From Endocalyx cinctus (Eukaryota; Ascomycota; Sordariomycetes; Amphisphaeriales; Apiosporaceae): a stretch of DNA of 64,000 bases. Each line of letters begins with the position of its first letter. Positions within the stretch are counted from its first letter, which is position 1. Positions 1 to 12,762 of this stretch are shown piece after piece. The notes below the pieces were generated by a model that saw nothing but the letters and a program-made list of their open reading frames with translations, searched no databases and was not told where the DNA came from. Where the stretch lies: contig BCKC01000006.1 in NCBI GenBank assembly GCA_001600455.1, positions 2,728,001 through 2,792,000 of the forward strand, in the 5' to 3' direction. The translations under genes and the position numbers were made by a program.

Positions 1-2426
1 GTGTGGAATTAAGTAAAATGAGGTCCAACGTAGAGAAAAGCAGTGTTTTCTTTAAATTGTTGAGAGGAAGAAAAAGATTAAGAGAAAAAAGAAGGGGAAA
101 GAGGGAGAGCGGTGTAGTGTGTGTATGTGGTATGAGTTGTTTGGCTGGTACCTATCAAAGGAGAACCAAAGAAATTCATTCAACGAGAGCTTTATTAGGC
201 TTGGTACAGTACAAAATAGGTAAGGAACAATTGAAGAGAGGGGAATAAGTTAGTAGGTTACTACTACAAGGTAGGTAGCTAGGTACCTAAGGTATTTGAC
301 CTAACGAGGCCTCTAACAAGGTTTGCACAGGCCTTGTTTTCAATGCAATTAACCATTCAAAGATACTAAAATATTTTAATATTTAATTTCTTGGCTCGAA
401 TCTTTCATTTTCATTGGTACAAATCACGTATATCTCATTTCTTGCCCCGCGTCTTGATTATTTCTAAACTAAAGTACAGAATACGGTAGACGTCGCTAAG
501 TAAAGTACCTACCTAGGTAAATAAGTTGAGTATTTTAGAGTAGTAGAGCTTACACGTTTAGCGCGAGTTCCCACTAAGGTACCTACTAAAGTTAAGGTAC
601 ATTGTAGTGTAGCGCAAGCCTAATAGGTACCTACGGTATTCAAATATGTACTAAGTACCAAGTATAAAATAAGTTAAGTAACGCTTCTAATTGGATTGGA
701 ATAACCTCACCTCACTTTTTATTATTCTTCGTTATTATTATCATTTTTTATAGGGGTAGATACTACAGCCAACAATTCAATAAATATTCTACTGAACAGA
801 TCAACTAAAAGAATGATCTTCCTCTTTCCTATACTACTTTAACTAATCTTTAATGGATATATCCATTTATGATCATTACAGAAAATAATTTTATATTCTA
901 TCTATGTCGTGAATACATACATACAAAAACTACCTAGGTATATTGGTAGATTACCTTGCACTGGGTTAGGAAAAGATTTACATGTTCGCATTTCAGATAT
1001 ACTGCTAATGTTAAGGTTAATTACTCTACCGTTAGAATATTGCAGATAATGTACTCCATACATTTATTCATCACCAAATGAAACATATCACATCCGAAGA
1101 TCACACAAGTAAATACATCCACATATATATGCACACGTACATATACATCACATATGCAAATAAAATATAAAACATACCATGGTAACATGGCAGAATGGGA
1201 TATCTTAAAATTTGAAGAAACAATCATATATATCTCTTTGTCAATATATTTTACTTCATAATTTTTTTATTTACCTGGCATAGCCTATAGCCTCGTCCTG
1301 ACCTGGACCTAACCTGACCTGAAGAGGAAAAAAAAAAAAGAGAGAACCTAAGCCGTATCCATGTCTAACCTGTACAATGCAATAATACTCTCACTCTCTT
1401 TCGTGCCGTAATATCTTTTTAACCTCGAGACCACCGTTGCCATGCTACGCCTTTATAAACAGGAAAAAGAAAAAAGTAAGGTAGAAAAATGACAAAAACA
1501 AAAGAGCCCAGACAACAATCCTATGTAGGCTGACCATTATATCGGAGAATCAACTAGTCAAAGGACCAATAATAAGAATCTCTTTCTTTTCTTCATCATC
1601 CATCCCGGCCTGGGAGCACGTCTCTTCTCCAAAGCCAGGTTAGAAAACCCATGATAATCGACACTTTTTAGCCTCATAAACAAATGAGAACGACAAAAAA
1701 GAAACATGAACAAATACATCATCCCTATCTTTCCACCCTATTCTCGCTTATCTTCGAACCTAATAAATACTAGGTTTCTCGATAACACGAAAAGAGGCAT
1801 ATCGTATGCTTCGTTTATATGCATGTCTTCTTATGCGATTTTGTGCTCCTAATGCGAATAAATATCCATCAGGTCATGCATGCAAACCAGAATCTGGTAA
1901 TGAAAAAAAAAGAAGAGTCATTAGTCGTATTCATGATGCTCCGTGATTCTATAGGACGTGTATATCGTTTCCCGGGAAATAGTTGACGTATAGGCATCGG
2001 GGGGGGGGGGGGGGGGGGGGGGGGGGGTATTTTATAAACTTTTGTGAAAATCTGCTCGGCTTCGTCATCTAACAACGGTCGTGTGAGGGATTGATGCCAT
2101 GCTGTGTATCCAGGATTTATCGAAATGCAAGGGAATAAGTTCATGTCGAAATGAAAAGACCTACTCCACCAAGGAGCTACCACACATCTCTAGTATAATG
2201 GTCTTTGCCGTTCTCCACCAGCCTTTCAAATATATTTCGATCCGTCACAAAACTTGGAACCATATGTTATTTCGAGAAGGGTACAGGAGTTAAAAAACCG
2301 GGCGGGAAAAAAAGACACAGGTGAATGCTAACAGATATCCCGATACAGAGCTTTGAAGGTAGCCAGAGGTGTATCCTTAGGATGACAAAGAACTCTAGGG
2401 CGCATAGGATATCAGGGAATCGAAAT
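1..2426. other. AT-rich intergenic region, no gene seen
   Basis: No ORF here looks coding: the open frames are short, often lack ATG, and have biased low-complexity composition. The stretch holds several copies of a TACCTAGGTA-type motif (near 275, 510, 640 and 930), T/A homopolymers and a 29-base G run listed separately. The part nearest 2426 should include the 3' UTR of the serine-rich gene on the minus strand. Confidence 0.6.
1999..2027. repeat. 29-base G homopolymer
   Basis: An uninterrupted run of 29 G on the + strand, about 400 bp downstream of the stop codon of the serine-rich gene (that gene is on the minus strand, so its transcript would carry a C run if it extended this far). Such a run could fold into a G-quadruplex and its exact length is unreliable in assemblies. 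Confidence 0.9.
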
Positions 2427-5400
2427 TCAGCTGACAGTCATCATCTGTAAACGTTGGCTGACGGTGCTTGGAGACGCGCTGACGGAACCGTTGGTTAACA
2501 TCGAGTTGCTGCTGCGACTCTGCGGTAGCCGTCTAGTTGGGCTGGATCCCGGATCGTCAAACACACGCGTGAAGGCCGGGCTTCCATCGGCTCGCATATG
2601 TTTAGGCGTCCTCGCCGGACTCGGTGTGATATGTTCGGCTTTGCGTATCTGATCCGACAAACTATCCCGAAGGTCACTCGCACGTTTCACCAACTCCTTC
2701 AAGCTATTCGTGTCAAAGTTGAGCTTGCCGTTTGTTCTTTCCTCCACTTCGTCATTCTCATCATCTATCTGAGCTCGAGCGTATCGATGATGCATGGCCT
2801 CGACCACGGACCTAGCAATGCTGGTTGACCTATTCTCGATATTTATCTTGTTCTCAGGCGTCTTCGGCCGGGTACCCGCGACTTTGTCATGTTCATGAGA
2901 ATGATCCCATGTTCCGAATACGTCGTCTTCAGGTAAGAAAACAGAGCGTCTTCGCCCCTGCGACCGGTCTCTCACGACACCGTTTCGTTGCGTACGAATG
3001 TTCCTTGAGATCTCGATCTCGATCTCGTCAAGGGCCGTGGCGTCGAATCCCTGATCAATAAAGCGCTCGTCAATAGAATCGTCGTCGCCGTCCGCATCTC
3101 CAGTTGAATGGTGAGAACCCGTATTCTCGGCATCTTCATCATCAGGCGAAGCCAACGCAATGATCCCTTCTGCCTCTTGCCACAATTTCGTAGACGACCC
3201 ATTGATCATATTTAAATCACGTCCTAAGCGACAGAGGCGCTTAAGATCGTTGACGAGAAGGGAGAGTTCCCTGATCTGGCCCGAGTGGGCTTTAACCGAG
3301 GGTTGAGTTGCTTGGATGGAGGGAGGCACCAGCATCGAGAAGCGCTTCTGGTCCTTCTCTTCAGCCGAGACAGAATCAAAATCACCTTCTTCAAACTCAA
3401 AATCATCGTCCCAGTCTTCACTGACGTTTTTCTGACCTAATCCCCAAGTTCCAAACTTCGTTGTTGACTTGTTCGTCTCGTTGGGGTCCGGTACGACGGG
3501 AACGCTTTGGCTTCGTATATGCGCGGCCACAGGTCCTTTTCGGTTCGCAGAGCGTCCGCCTCTAATGTCAAGCTCACGCTTGCCGTGGACTGTCTTCGGT
3601 CGATGGGAGAAGCCATCTCCTTCGTGTTTATCATGTGCCGGGGGCTCCGTCCAGTCGAAAACAGTGCTCCGCGGGCGGTCAATGCTCAAATCAGAGTGGG
3701 CATTAGATTTGCGATTACCACTAATGTGACCAAGCGCCATTCGAAGGCTCGGGCTGCCGCGTCGAGAATTCATAGAGCTGGGTGGTGATAGGCGGTGAAA
3801 GACTTCCGGGTCGTCTTCTCTAGTCCAATCAAGGTCATCATCATCGTCAATCGACAACCTGTTGTAATCTCTCTCTAGGTCTATATCGTCATCTTCGAAG
3901 GTTCCCCTTACAGGGGTAGAGAAGCTTTCGTCTTCTTCCATAATTTTATTTCCTCCGTCAAAGGAAGGGCCTAATATTTCCTGAATAGAGAGACGTTTTG
4001 GCTTCGTGCTATTTCCCGCAGAACCTGGTGGCGATTCATCAAACATAAATTCTAACGGGCCGTCCAATCCTTTCTTACGACCCGATGCTACGGTGCGGAA
4101 TGAATCGTATGGGGTATCGGTCTGGATGTCTGTATCATCGTCGTCGCCGGAAGTACAATCACGGTGGTATTCGGAACTGCCGACTGTGGATGCTTGCTCA
4201 AATGTGCGTGTATGGGAATTGTTCGAGCTGATTCTCGTATTCGACGAAGAGACGCCTGCTTCGTCAGTTCGTCCATGAATAATGGAAGATGGTGAGCGTG
4301 GGCTATTCAAGTCCATACGAAGACTAGGCACCCGAGGAAGAGGTGGAAGAGGGGATGGAGAGCTATCTTTAGTATGTGGTGGGCGAAATATCGCCGTCAG
4401 TTCAGATTCAACGTGACCCATATCTTGACCTTCATTGATTTTATCGGCATTCAAGTTCTCGTCAGCTTGCTTCTGTTCTGCGTCCGTAGTGATTGGTGCG
4501 GACACATGTCGCTTGGTACTTGATGTAGTGTCACCACGCTTGCGCCGTCGAAGGCTGCCATTTCTAGAAATCCAGCTCGTTGGGGAGCTAAAATGCATTG
4601 AAATGGACCGTCTCGGGAGCTTCGATGGCGTTCCTTCAGGCAGTCCGACAGATTTTGTGGATTTCTCTGAAACGTGCGGACTATCCTCCAGTTCCGCCGA
4701 TTCTTCCAACTCAGAGGGAATATCGTCGGGGACCTGCGATGAATTGGCCATCATGACGGACTTAGAAGTCACCAGATACACTCTCCGATGACTATGCTGT
4801 TCTATACAAATCCGTTTGGCGTTGGGAGGGATATTCGCATCACTATTTCTTAGAGAGGCTTTGGGTGCGCCACGAGAAACTCGACAATGCCAAAATGATT
4901 TCCAACTGCTCGAAATGCTATGACTCTCAGCGCCGAGCTGTATTGCGGGAAATCCCACAGTCTGCGCACGAGGTCGTGACTGGCGATCGAAAGAAAATTT
5001 TGGCAACGGTGGTAACGTTTCGACGTTAATATGTTGCTGTAGCGTAGCTGATCTCTGATGGCTCGTAGCTGGTCTTCTCAAAGTCATCTGGGTCCTGGAT
5101 CCTCGTCTTGCTATGAAACCCTGATCCTGCCCATGATTTGCCGAAGTTCTCTTAACAAGCTTATTTGGAGGTAATTGAGGGGCTAAATTCTCCGCGTGGG
5201 ACGAGAGAATTGGCGCGCCGGAGCCGAAAGAAAATATGGAAGGAGAATCGGGGCCACTTGATCTCACACTGCCGTGTCGTGATCGTGGGGGTACAGACAA
5301 TCTGCGCATCCAAGAGCCGTTGGAGGAAGTAGAATCTCGAGAACCCTCCGCAATAGGTGTCCCGGGAACGAAATCGCCCTGCTTAATTAAAGAATTTCTC

Positions 5401-5949
5401 CAGGCAGACTTGGGAGCAGTAATCTGGACCTGGGAAGGTCGTCGAGGAATTTGTGATTGTTGATTGGAAGAATTACTTGTTGTCGGGGATTTAGGAGATT
5501 CGTCAATTGACGAATTATGGTATAAAGATTGGCGCGTTTCTGGTCGCGATGGTGGAAACGTGTTTGAAAAGTAGGGTTCAGGTATAGGTTTCCGCTTACT
5601 CGAAGTTGGACTGAGGGGTGGGTAATGTCCATCTGCAGGTTGGGCGAAGATGAAGCCAGTGGCCGCCGCAGCGACTGCTGTGCCGGCTCCGACAAGCTGT
5701 ATCAGGTTAGTGAATGAGTGAGAGAATGGAAAGAGACTATCGCAAATATGACGGGTTTTGTGGATCCGAATTCGAGGAAAAGTAAATACAGATCAAACAT
5801 ATGAGGAAATTCGAGGATAGGATGAATTTATAAAATCGACGTCACAAGTCGAACGAGGTATTGTGTAAAGAAAAATACATTTGATAGAAAGCTTTCAACA
5901 AATTCAGGAGAAACGCGTGGTTGAGACTCACACTAGGAACAGACTGCAT
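2427..5949 (-). CDS. Serine-rich conserved fungal protein, function unknown
   Basis: I model two exons: 5949-5932 (starting MQSVPS) and 5696-2427, joined in phase 0, giving about 1095 residues. The donor is GTGAGT at 5931 and the acceptor is preceded by a CACTAAC branch point, so the large exon begins well upstream of its first internal ATG (5309). The protein is mostly disordered: an Ala-rich start, long Ser/Pro/Arg stretches, acidic patches with DWTRED and DWDDDFEFEE, and a predicted helical segment near the middle-C-terminal part (IRELSLLVNDLKRLCRLGRD). No catalytic domain is visible. I recall similar proteins annotated only as conserved serine-rich or proline-rich in other Pezizomycotina; that is memory, not a search. 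Many SP/TP sites suggest phosphorylation. A cytokinesis or septation scaffold was considered because of the acidic WDDDF-type motif but is not supported. Confidence 0.8.
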
Positions 5950-6900
5950 CTTGACGCCTCTAAACTTGGGGGGGAAGAGGAACTAAAGAGAGCCTTCTAT
6001 AGAGAGGCGGAAGGGGTAAATTGTAACTCTCTCGGATGTTTTCATGACCATGACTTATCAAGACATTATACGGTTGGTTTTGTTAAGGTTGATAAGAAAT
6101 GTCAGAAAAGGCGTGTGGTGTATCTTCTTTTCTTCTTTTTTTTACTCTTCGCGCGTGCGGTGCAAGGGACGTCAATTAGTGGTGGTTTGGGGTAGTACTG
6201 TAGGTCGTAATATAAGTGACCGGGCGTGACGATAGGTCTCGTATCGTGCTGTATGCTGGTTGCTGCTGTGTTGCCAGTGCTGCGAGCTCAATTGATAAAC
6301 GAATGAATATTATGCTCGAGTCTTCCAATGACAAAACCGGCGCAAAGAACAGACAAATTCGGTCAAAGCCTAACCAATTGGTACACTAATTCTTCAAGTC
6401 CAAAGTCGAGGCACTATGGGAAATGGGGTAGGAAGAAAGTAAATGTCCGTTGTCGTTCAAGATTAGAAAATTAAGATGGGGTATTTTTTGTTTATTTATT
6501 TTTTTATACAGTCAACAGACCCTCGTACCTCTCTCTCTCTCTAAGCAAGATCTCCCCTCTTCTAAGAGATACAAAATTAGATGAGATATACGTAAGTAAA
6601 GAAAAAAAACGAGAAGGTCAATATAAGGGGAAAAAAAATATTACAAAGTTGACTAATAAGTTTAGAGAAGAGGAAGTGAAGAGGATAGAAAGATGAAAGA
6701 AAGGAAAAAAAGAAGATCGAAACGATGCAGGACACTCGGAAGCTTCGAATTTGGCAAGGAATTATTATTATTACCTACTGCAAGTGAACAAACAATACAC
6801 AATAAGAAATGAGATATAAGGCATAATAACATAACATAATTACATATACATAATTCCGGGTCTAAACCTGAATCTGAAGCTTGGAATAAAAAAAAAAAAA

Positions 6901-6901
6901 N
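6901..6901. other. Undetermined base (N) in a poly-A tract
   Basis: One N lies inside an A-rich run (about 6888-6922). It probably reflects a homopolymer miscall or a small assembly uncertainty; no gene is affected. Confidence 0.95.
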
Positions 6902-7886
6902 AATAAATAAATAAAAAAAAAAGTGAAATAAAATAAATAAAATAATGGAAAAGGATTGGATCTGAGATGGTGAAATAATCCTTGTATGTTTACGGAGCTG
7001 GATACTACAAGCGGCACGAGCCACAATTGTAACTTTAATATGAATATAATGCGTTGTAGTCGTGTTTGAAGTATCTTTTCAGCAAGATTATTATACGAAG
7101 GTACTTATGTATCGGATCTGATGAAAGAAAAGCGTAATCATAATGAGACGCTAAACCCCCCAAATGCCAAGGACCAGACCCTGTAATTAATGCTAGTAAC
7201 ATCCACAGGGCAGTTATGTCCTGTAATTACAAGTAAAATATAGCGACAAGATAATACTATGTACATTCCATCGTTAACTCGAAGTACTACCTATTACTGT
7301 GCGTGTGTGTTTTTTTCACCTACATACATAATAGTACTACTTACATATACACTATTTAGCAATTAATATTCTAAGACGAAAAAGAAGAAAAAAAGATAAT
7401 ATAGATTCGTTGCTAGGTATTCTTGAGTTACACCGAGATATAAGAATATAAGAGTGTACTATGTACGCAATAAGAGTAGGATGATATACGGAGTACCTAC
7501 ATAGTATGGATTTTACTACCAATGTACCTAGGGTATTTAGCATAGCCTTCTACTCTCTAGTCTTCCTGTTATGCTTCTTTTTTCAAGAGGGGAACCAAAG
7601 AAAAAGTAAAGTCAAATGAAACGGAAGCTCGATAGAAGAAAATAGCGAGTTACAAGACGCGGATTGGATTCATTTACTATTCAGACTAGAACTATTCGTA
7701 CGTACTTTTTAAGTAAAAATAAAATAAAGAAGTACCCTAATGAAATGGGGTGTTTGAGTTTATTGCCAATAAGCATTTTGATTGGATATAGCGATCGTAA
7801 CAGCTACCAAGTTTAGTTGGATCTTGTTTACTGCGTAGCTACGTAAATTTGATACATGCTATGTACGCCGTACAATACAATAGGGT

Positions 7887-7917
7887 ACAATCCAATTCAA
7901 TCCAATTCAATCCAATT
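7887..7917. repeat. Decamer tandem repeat
   Basis: About three head-to-tail copies of TCCAATTCAA with a partial last copy. It is a small intergenic minisatellite with no coding overlap. Confidence 0.8.
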
Positions 7918-9078
7918 ACGATATGGAAACGAGACGCGACTCTCTAAAAACCAAGGTTATCTCTTCAATCAATCTTGAATGTATCTATCTATACTTGTAC
8001 GTAGTTACCTACCTAGACCTATGTATGTTTATGTAGGTCTCTCTTATTCGGATTGTCGGACCATCACCCCAAGCTGAAATAATAATGATTTTTTTTTCCC
8101 TCTCTAATTTCACGCAACGCCAACTTTCTCTCTGAGACCGTGTCGGTCGACTTTCATTGGTCATCCGTTAGAGACGCTCCAACAACGCCGCCTCCAGTAC
8201 ACGACATCCAATTATTGCATATCCTATCTGGGATTCCCCTGGCTAACTGTGAGATTTCCCTTTTTTTCTGGGTCTTCTCTCTTTTTGTTTTTCCTTGCTT
8301 TTCTTTCCTCTCTCGCACTCTCACTCTCTATCTATTTTACTATGTATACTATATACTAACCTACGTAATTCTTCGTATTTGTTTAGCCGCTCATCTATCT
8401 ATGCAAGTCCTAGCTGAGGATTACTGATCTACCAACACGCATATATTAGATTGAAAGCCTTCTGTAAACGCTATTCTTTTTGAGAATTACTCTTTTCTAC
8501 CAATGTTACACAAGTCGCGGGTTATCACCTCTTTCGTGTATCTTCCTAGGTAGCCATTGATCCCTTGTATACGTCACCGAGGAATAAAGGGGTTTGTTCA
8601 TCCCATTACAAGCCTCTCGCTCCTTTTTAGTAATGGGTACGTTCTTTTAACTCGTGATATATCCATCTATATAACTATATATTATATGTTATATTCTTGC
8701 CGAGCATAAGCAGATTCCTGTTATATGGTATCTTAAGATTGATCTCCCCACAACAGCTCGAATCTGATTATCTTGTAACACGTAATGCTATTTTATCCCC
8801 AGACTAAAAGGATCCTCAAGCGATCCTCGACTTCCGATTGCCCGGGTTTCGTGTAGAATATACGGGTACAGATATTTTTTTTTCTTTCCGAGGAGACTCG
8901 TGGTTATGTATGACTTCAAGATAGATATTGAATTACGTTCCGTCACCTTGCCTTCGCGGCGAAGCGACGTCTTTGTAAAACGTCACTATACGTAATTAAG
9001 ATGACCTCGAAGCTCTTACAAGGTCTAAATGAACTATGTCACCAAAGCGCGAACGGGCGTCCTGGAACCTAAATTGAC

Positions 9079-9094
9079 CGAACCAATTGGTTCG
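9079..9094. repeat. Perfect 16-bp palindrome containing CCAAT
   Basis: The sequence CGAACCAATTGGTTCG reads identically on both strands and contains two overlapping inverted CCAAT boxes. It is isolated in the gene-poor region, so a role as a protein-binding site is only a possibility. Confidence 0.6.
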
Positions 9095-12000
9095 CACCGT
9101 CGCATGGCATCGCGTCGTGTGAAGCGGCACTGTTTTCTGCCAATGCTGTATGATGAAATACACATATGTACTGGGCGCCGCAGGATACGATGCTTGTTGC
9201 CTCATATGTCGTGATAGATTAGATCGCCTCGTTCAGCTGCCATTATACTAGGATAGCGAATTATCCCCGCGCGGGATGTCATCGAATCGGTGCCCATCGC
9301 CAAACGACGAGCAATTAGTAAACATATAAAGAGAGGGTAAAAAAAAACAAGGGAGGCGGCAGGTTGGTGTAACGGGAAGGAGTAACCATCTCATATTGTT
9401 TACTCCCGGCCGATCGTCTTCGTCTTGGCGCCCCCTTTTATCTAGTCACCCTTTTTTGTCGTTTGCATATATAGTCTACCTCCTATTATTTATTGTATGT
9501 AAGTTCATGTTTCCGGGCAGCTACGGCTTCGACGGCCCCGGTATATAAAACGATGTAAGGTACATTATTAGCCTCGTCGGGATTTCCTTGTATCCACCTT
9601 GCGTGGAAACTTGAGAATAAAGCGGTCCATGAGCCAGCCCATCAACTCATCCGCGAATAAAAATCTCTGCGGAACTGGGGACAGGGACTTTGTTTTTCAT
9701 TTTCCTTTTCTTTATCTGTTCCTGGGTAGATCGCACGGTCTGATATTTAATGGACCTGGATTTCGGAGCTTATTTATCCAGACCAGGGATCCCCAAATCT
9801 GAGGCGGCAAGGGACAAGGGCAAGAAAAAAACAAAAATTTTCATTGCTTCCGCCGTCCTCCTCTAAAAATGTTTCCAACCGTTCCGACGTAGATGTGGAG
9901 AAAGAAATACTGCTGGAGCCTTGTGCCTGCTGCTGCTACCCCCCCATATTTGTGTGTACCCGCCCGGACGACGGCAGCGATGATACTGAGGTTAGACTGC
10001 CCCTACCCACCCGGTACCTGTTTTTACTGTGCGAAGAGAAACGCAAAGGATGATAATCGGATGATGACGGGGAAAAAAGAAGATTATACGCGTATCATCT
10101 GCATCAACTTAAAATTTCATCTTTCTAACTGGTATAAAACATCGAAAAACATTGGCTCTTGTGCATTTGGGTATCTAGGACACAGTCGGTGACAGTCCTA
10201 CATGGTGGAGACCAATGCGGAGATATCACCAACATCATGTTACCTAACTTCGTCATTGGTCTTCCTTACGTCCCTCAATTCTCACTTTTTTTTTTTTCAT
10301 TTCCTCCTAAAATAGCGTTGCATCTCTTGGATCAAAGCCCCTCAGACTAGACCCCTAAGGTCTCATTCCGTTGGATGTACTATATATATGTCATACGTTT
10401 CAAATATGCAGAATAGAGAATAATGAATATTGTTACTCGTAGCCCTACCGTGAGATGGAACTACGGGATATTCTCTTAAGCGAACTAAATGTGGCTTTTT
10501 AGTCACCTTGGGAGATTTTAATTTCCTTCGACACAAAAGAACCCAAATTGTTACATCATTAAGGATTGAAGACAAGAGAGAAAATTTTCTCGATCGATTA
10601 TATTAATGCCGCTTTTTCCTACGGCATTACCGGGGACCCAGATTACGTTGTACGGTCTCAGAAACGGAGCCGCTAGCAAGGTCCTCAGAAGTACGGAGTA
10701 GGGGTATATATCTAAGATGACTTAGAAAAAAAAAATTGTACAAGACCAGCGAGTGGGTATCTCAATTCCACCGAATGTTACCACTACAGCTTCAGATATA
10801 TTCCTTAGAGGGGGAAACCTCATTTTAAGAATCTAGTGATAAGACTATATAAATGGTGATAAAAAAAAAAACAGACAATCTGGATGAATTCTGTAACCGG
10901 TCCGTGCGAGAGGAATTAAACGAAGATGCAATAAGAAACAAGGAACGGCAAGGCTTATTATTTTGTTCTACTGTGTAATAGACTTGGCTAGATGTGCCTC
11001 TCTCTTATAATTAGTATGATAGTTAGTTGCTAGGCGTAGGTTGTTTGCTTTTTTACATTATCCTAGCAGCTTAGCTATATAGCTCATGGTAAAGGAGTTT
11101 CTTCCTTGTACCCTGAATCTGAATCGGCGGTATTGAAGCGTGACTCGGGTCGATGTGCAGATTTTTTGCACTCCCGTCGACCCGGCTTACCCATTAATAA
11201 GTCATTACTTAGTACATAGTAGACGATCCAAAGCCATCACTTTTTTTTTTGCAATATAAATAGGTTGTACATCTCATATGTTTACATATTACGGCCGAAT
11301 ACGAATGCTGCCGCCGTCGTGTTTTTTTTCCCGGTCATTAGCATTCTTAAGAGTCACAAGCGGGAGGCAAGGTTAGGATAGTAGAATAACCAGTTTTGGC
11401 TGGAGAGCCTTCCCCCCCCCCCCCAGAGCCTACCTAGCATGAACGCATTCCACGACTCAGGTTCGCCACCCGGCATACTAAGACCACACACACGCACACA
11501 CACACATCATATCATTTTTAAAGAATCCTCTACTTTTAGGCGAGATCATCTGAAACTTGGTTTTTATTTTCCTTACTGCCCACACCTGCCGATACTGCAT
11601 GTGTATGCACTTCGCACTGCTACGGTACTGAAATGGAAGACATACATATACTAGATGCACGTATGTAGGCTACACTGGTCGAGACAATCGGCCGCATCTG
11701 CTTGACAGATGGGGCCACATTGTCGGGACAGACCGATGGTTTCTTTCATTCGCTTTATTTCTTTTCCTACGTCTTTAGATTATAATCAATTATGTGTAGT
11801 GTACATAATATGTTGGTGTCAGCCATTCTGTTTGTTACTAGATCATTTTCTGCACCGATGGCTGTAGTGGCTTGAGTGAAATAGTATATTCAATTGGGCA
11901 TGGTATTAAAAAGTGAAAAATAAAATCTCATATATGCCTATGATACTAGATTACTATACCGACTAGTGTAAATACGAAAGCGAGAAAGCAAACAGGATCC

Positions 12001-12762
12001 CCGGATTTATGGGATGGTAAGGTATCCGACGCGGTTCAGTGATACATACACTACATACATACAATATTAGACGAATGAAAAACTTCCGAATGTCTTAAAC
12101 AAGATCTTAAGAACGAAACGCGTCTTACCTTTTCCCCATTAATTCCCAATTTGGTATCTCGCGTCATTCCCTTTTTTACGCGAATCCCCTTATTCCTTGT
12201 CTCTTCTACGATACGCCACCGAGCACGTAAGACAGACTGAGCTTCTCATTGGTACCCCGACGAGATCACCCGGCCACCGAAGCAAATACTACTATATAGT
12301 ATGCGTCGTCCTTCACTGCATTTTTAACAACTGCGGGGAGGGTGGCCCTGCTAGTCTATTTCGACGCGTGAAGTCATAATATAACAATACCCATTAATAT
12401 GCATCAAATGCCGATATGTAAATAGATATACACATAGCTTATATTCCAAGGTTATTATCTAATCAAGAATTCTGACTAATTTAACCGAAGATAACCCATA
12501 TCACAGAACCCCTCCAACGACCATCACCAGCTGAATACTAGTCAAGGATAATTTTTGGTGATATTCACTCGATTATTGGGTTGTAAGAAACGCCATTTCA
12601 TTTCATATATGTAAAATTGTGGACCTGATACGCAGGACTTGTGAACTTCAGCACATACGGAAATATAATCATTCCAAAAAAGTAACCCACAAGAACTCTT
12701 TTTTTTTATCCCTGATTCTACTTTTGTAGGCAAGGGCTTAGCTACCAAAAAAAAAAAAAAAC

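Larger units (their letters stand above)
5950..12762. other. 6.8 kb gene-poor region
   Basis: Between the start of the serine-rich gene and the start of GCN20 I see no ORF with coding character or recognisable domain. The stretch is AT-rich with T/CT and A homopolymers, one undetermined base (6901), a decamer repeat (7887-7917), a CA-rich tract near 11490, a 13-base C run (11412-11424) and a perfect 16-bp palindrome (9079-9094). It must hold the promoter of the serine-rich gene at the left and that of GCN20 at the right. Non-coding transcripts are possible but cannot be judged. Confidence 0.55.

Noticed and set aside
2427..5949. Identification of the serine-rich protein as the Byr4/Bfa1 septation regulator
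   Set aside because: Only the acidic WDDDF-like patches match; the conserved GTPase-binding region could not be recognised, so no name is given.
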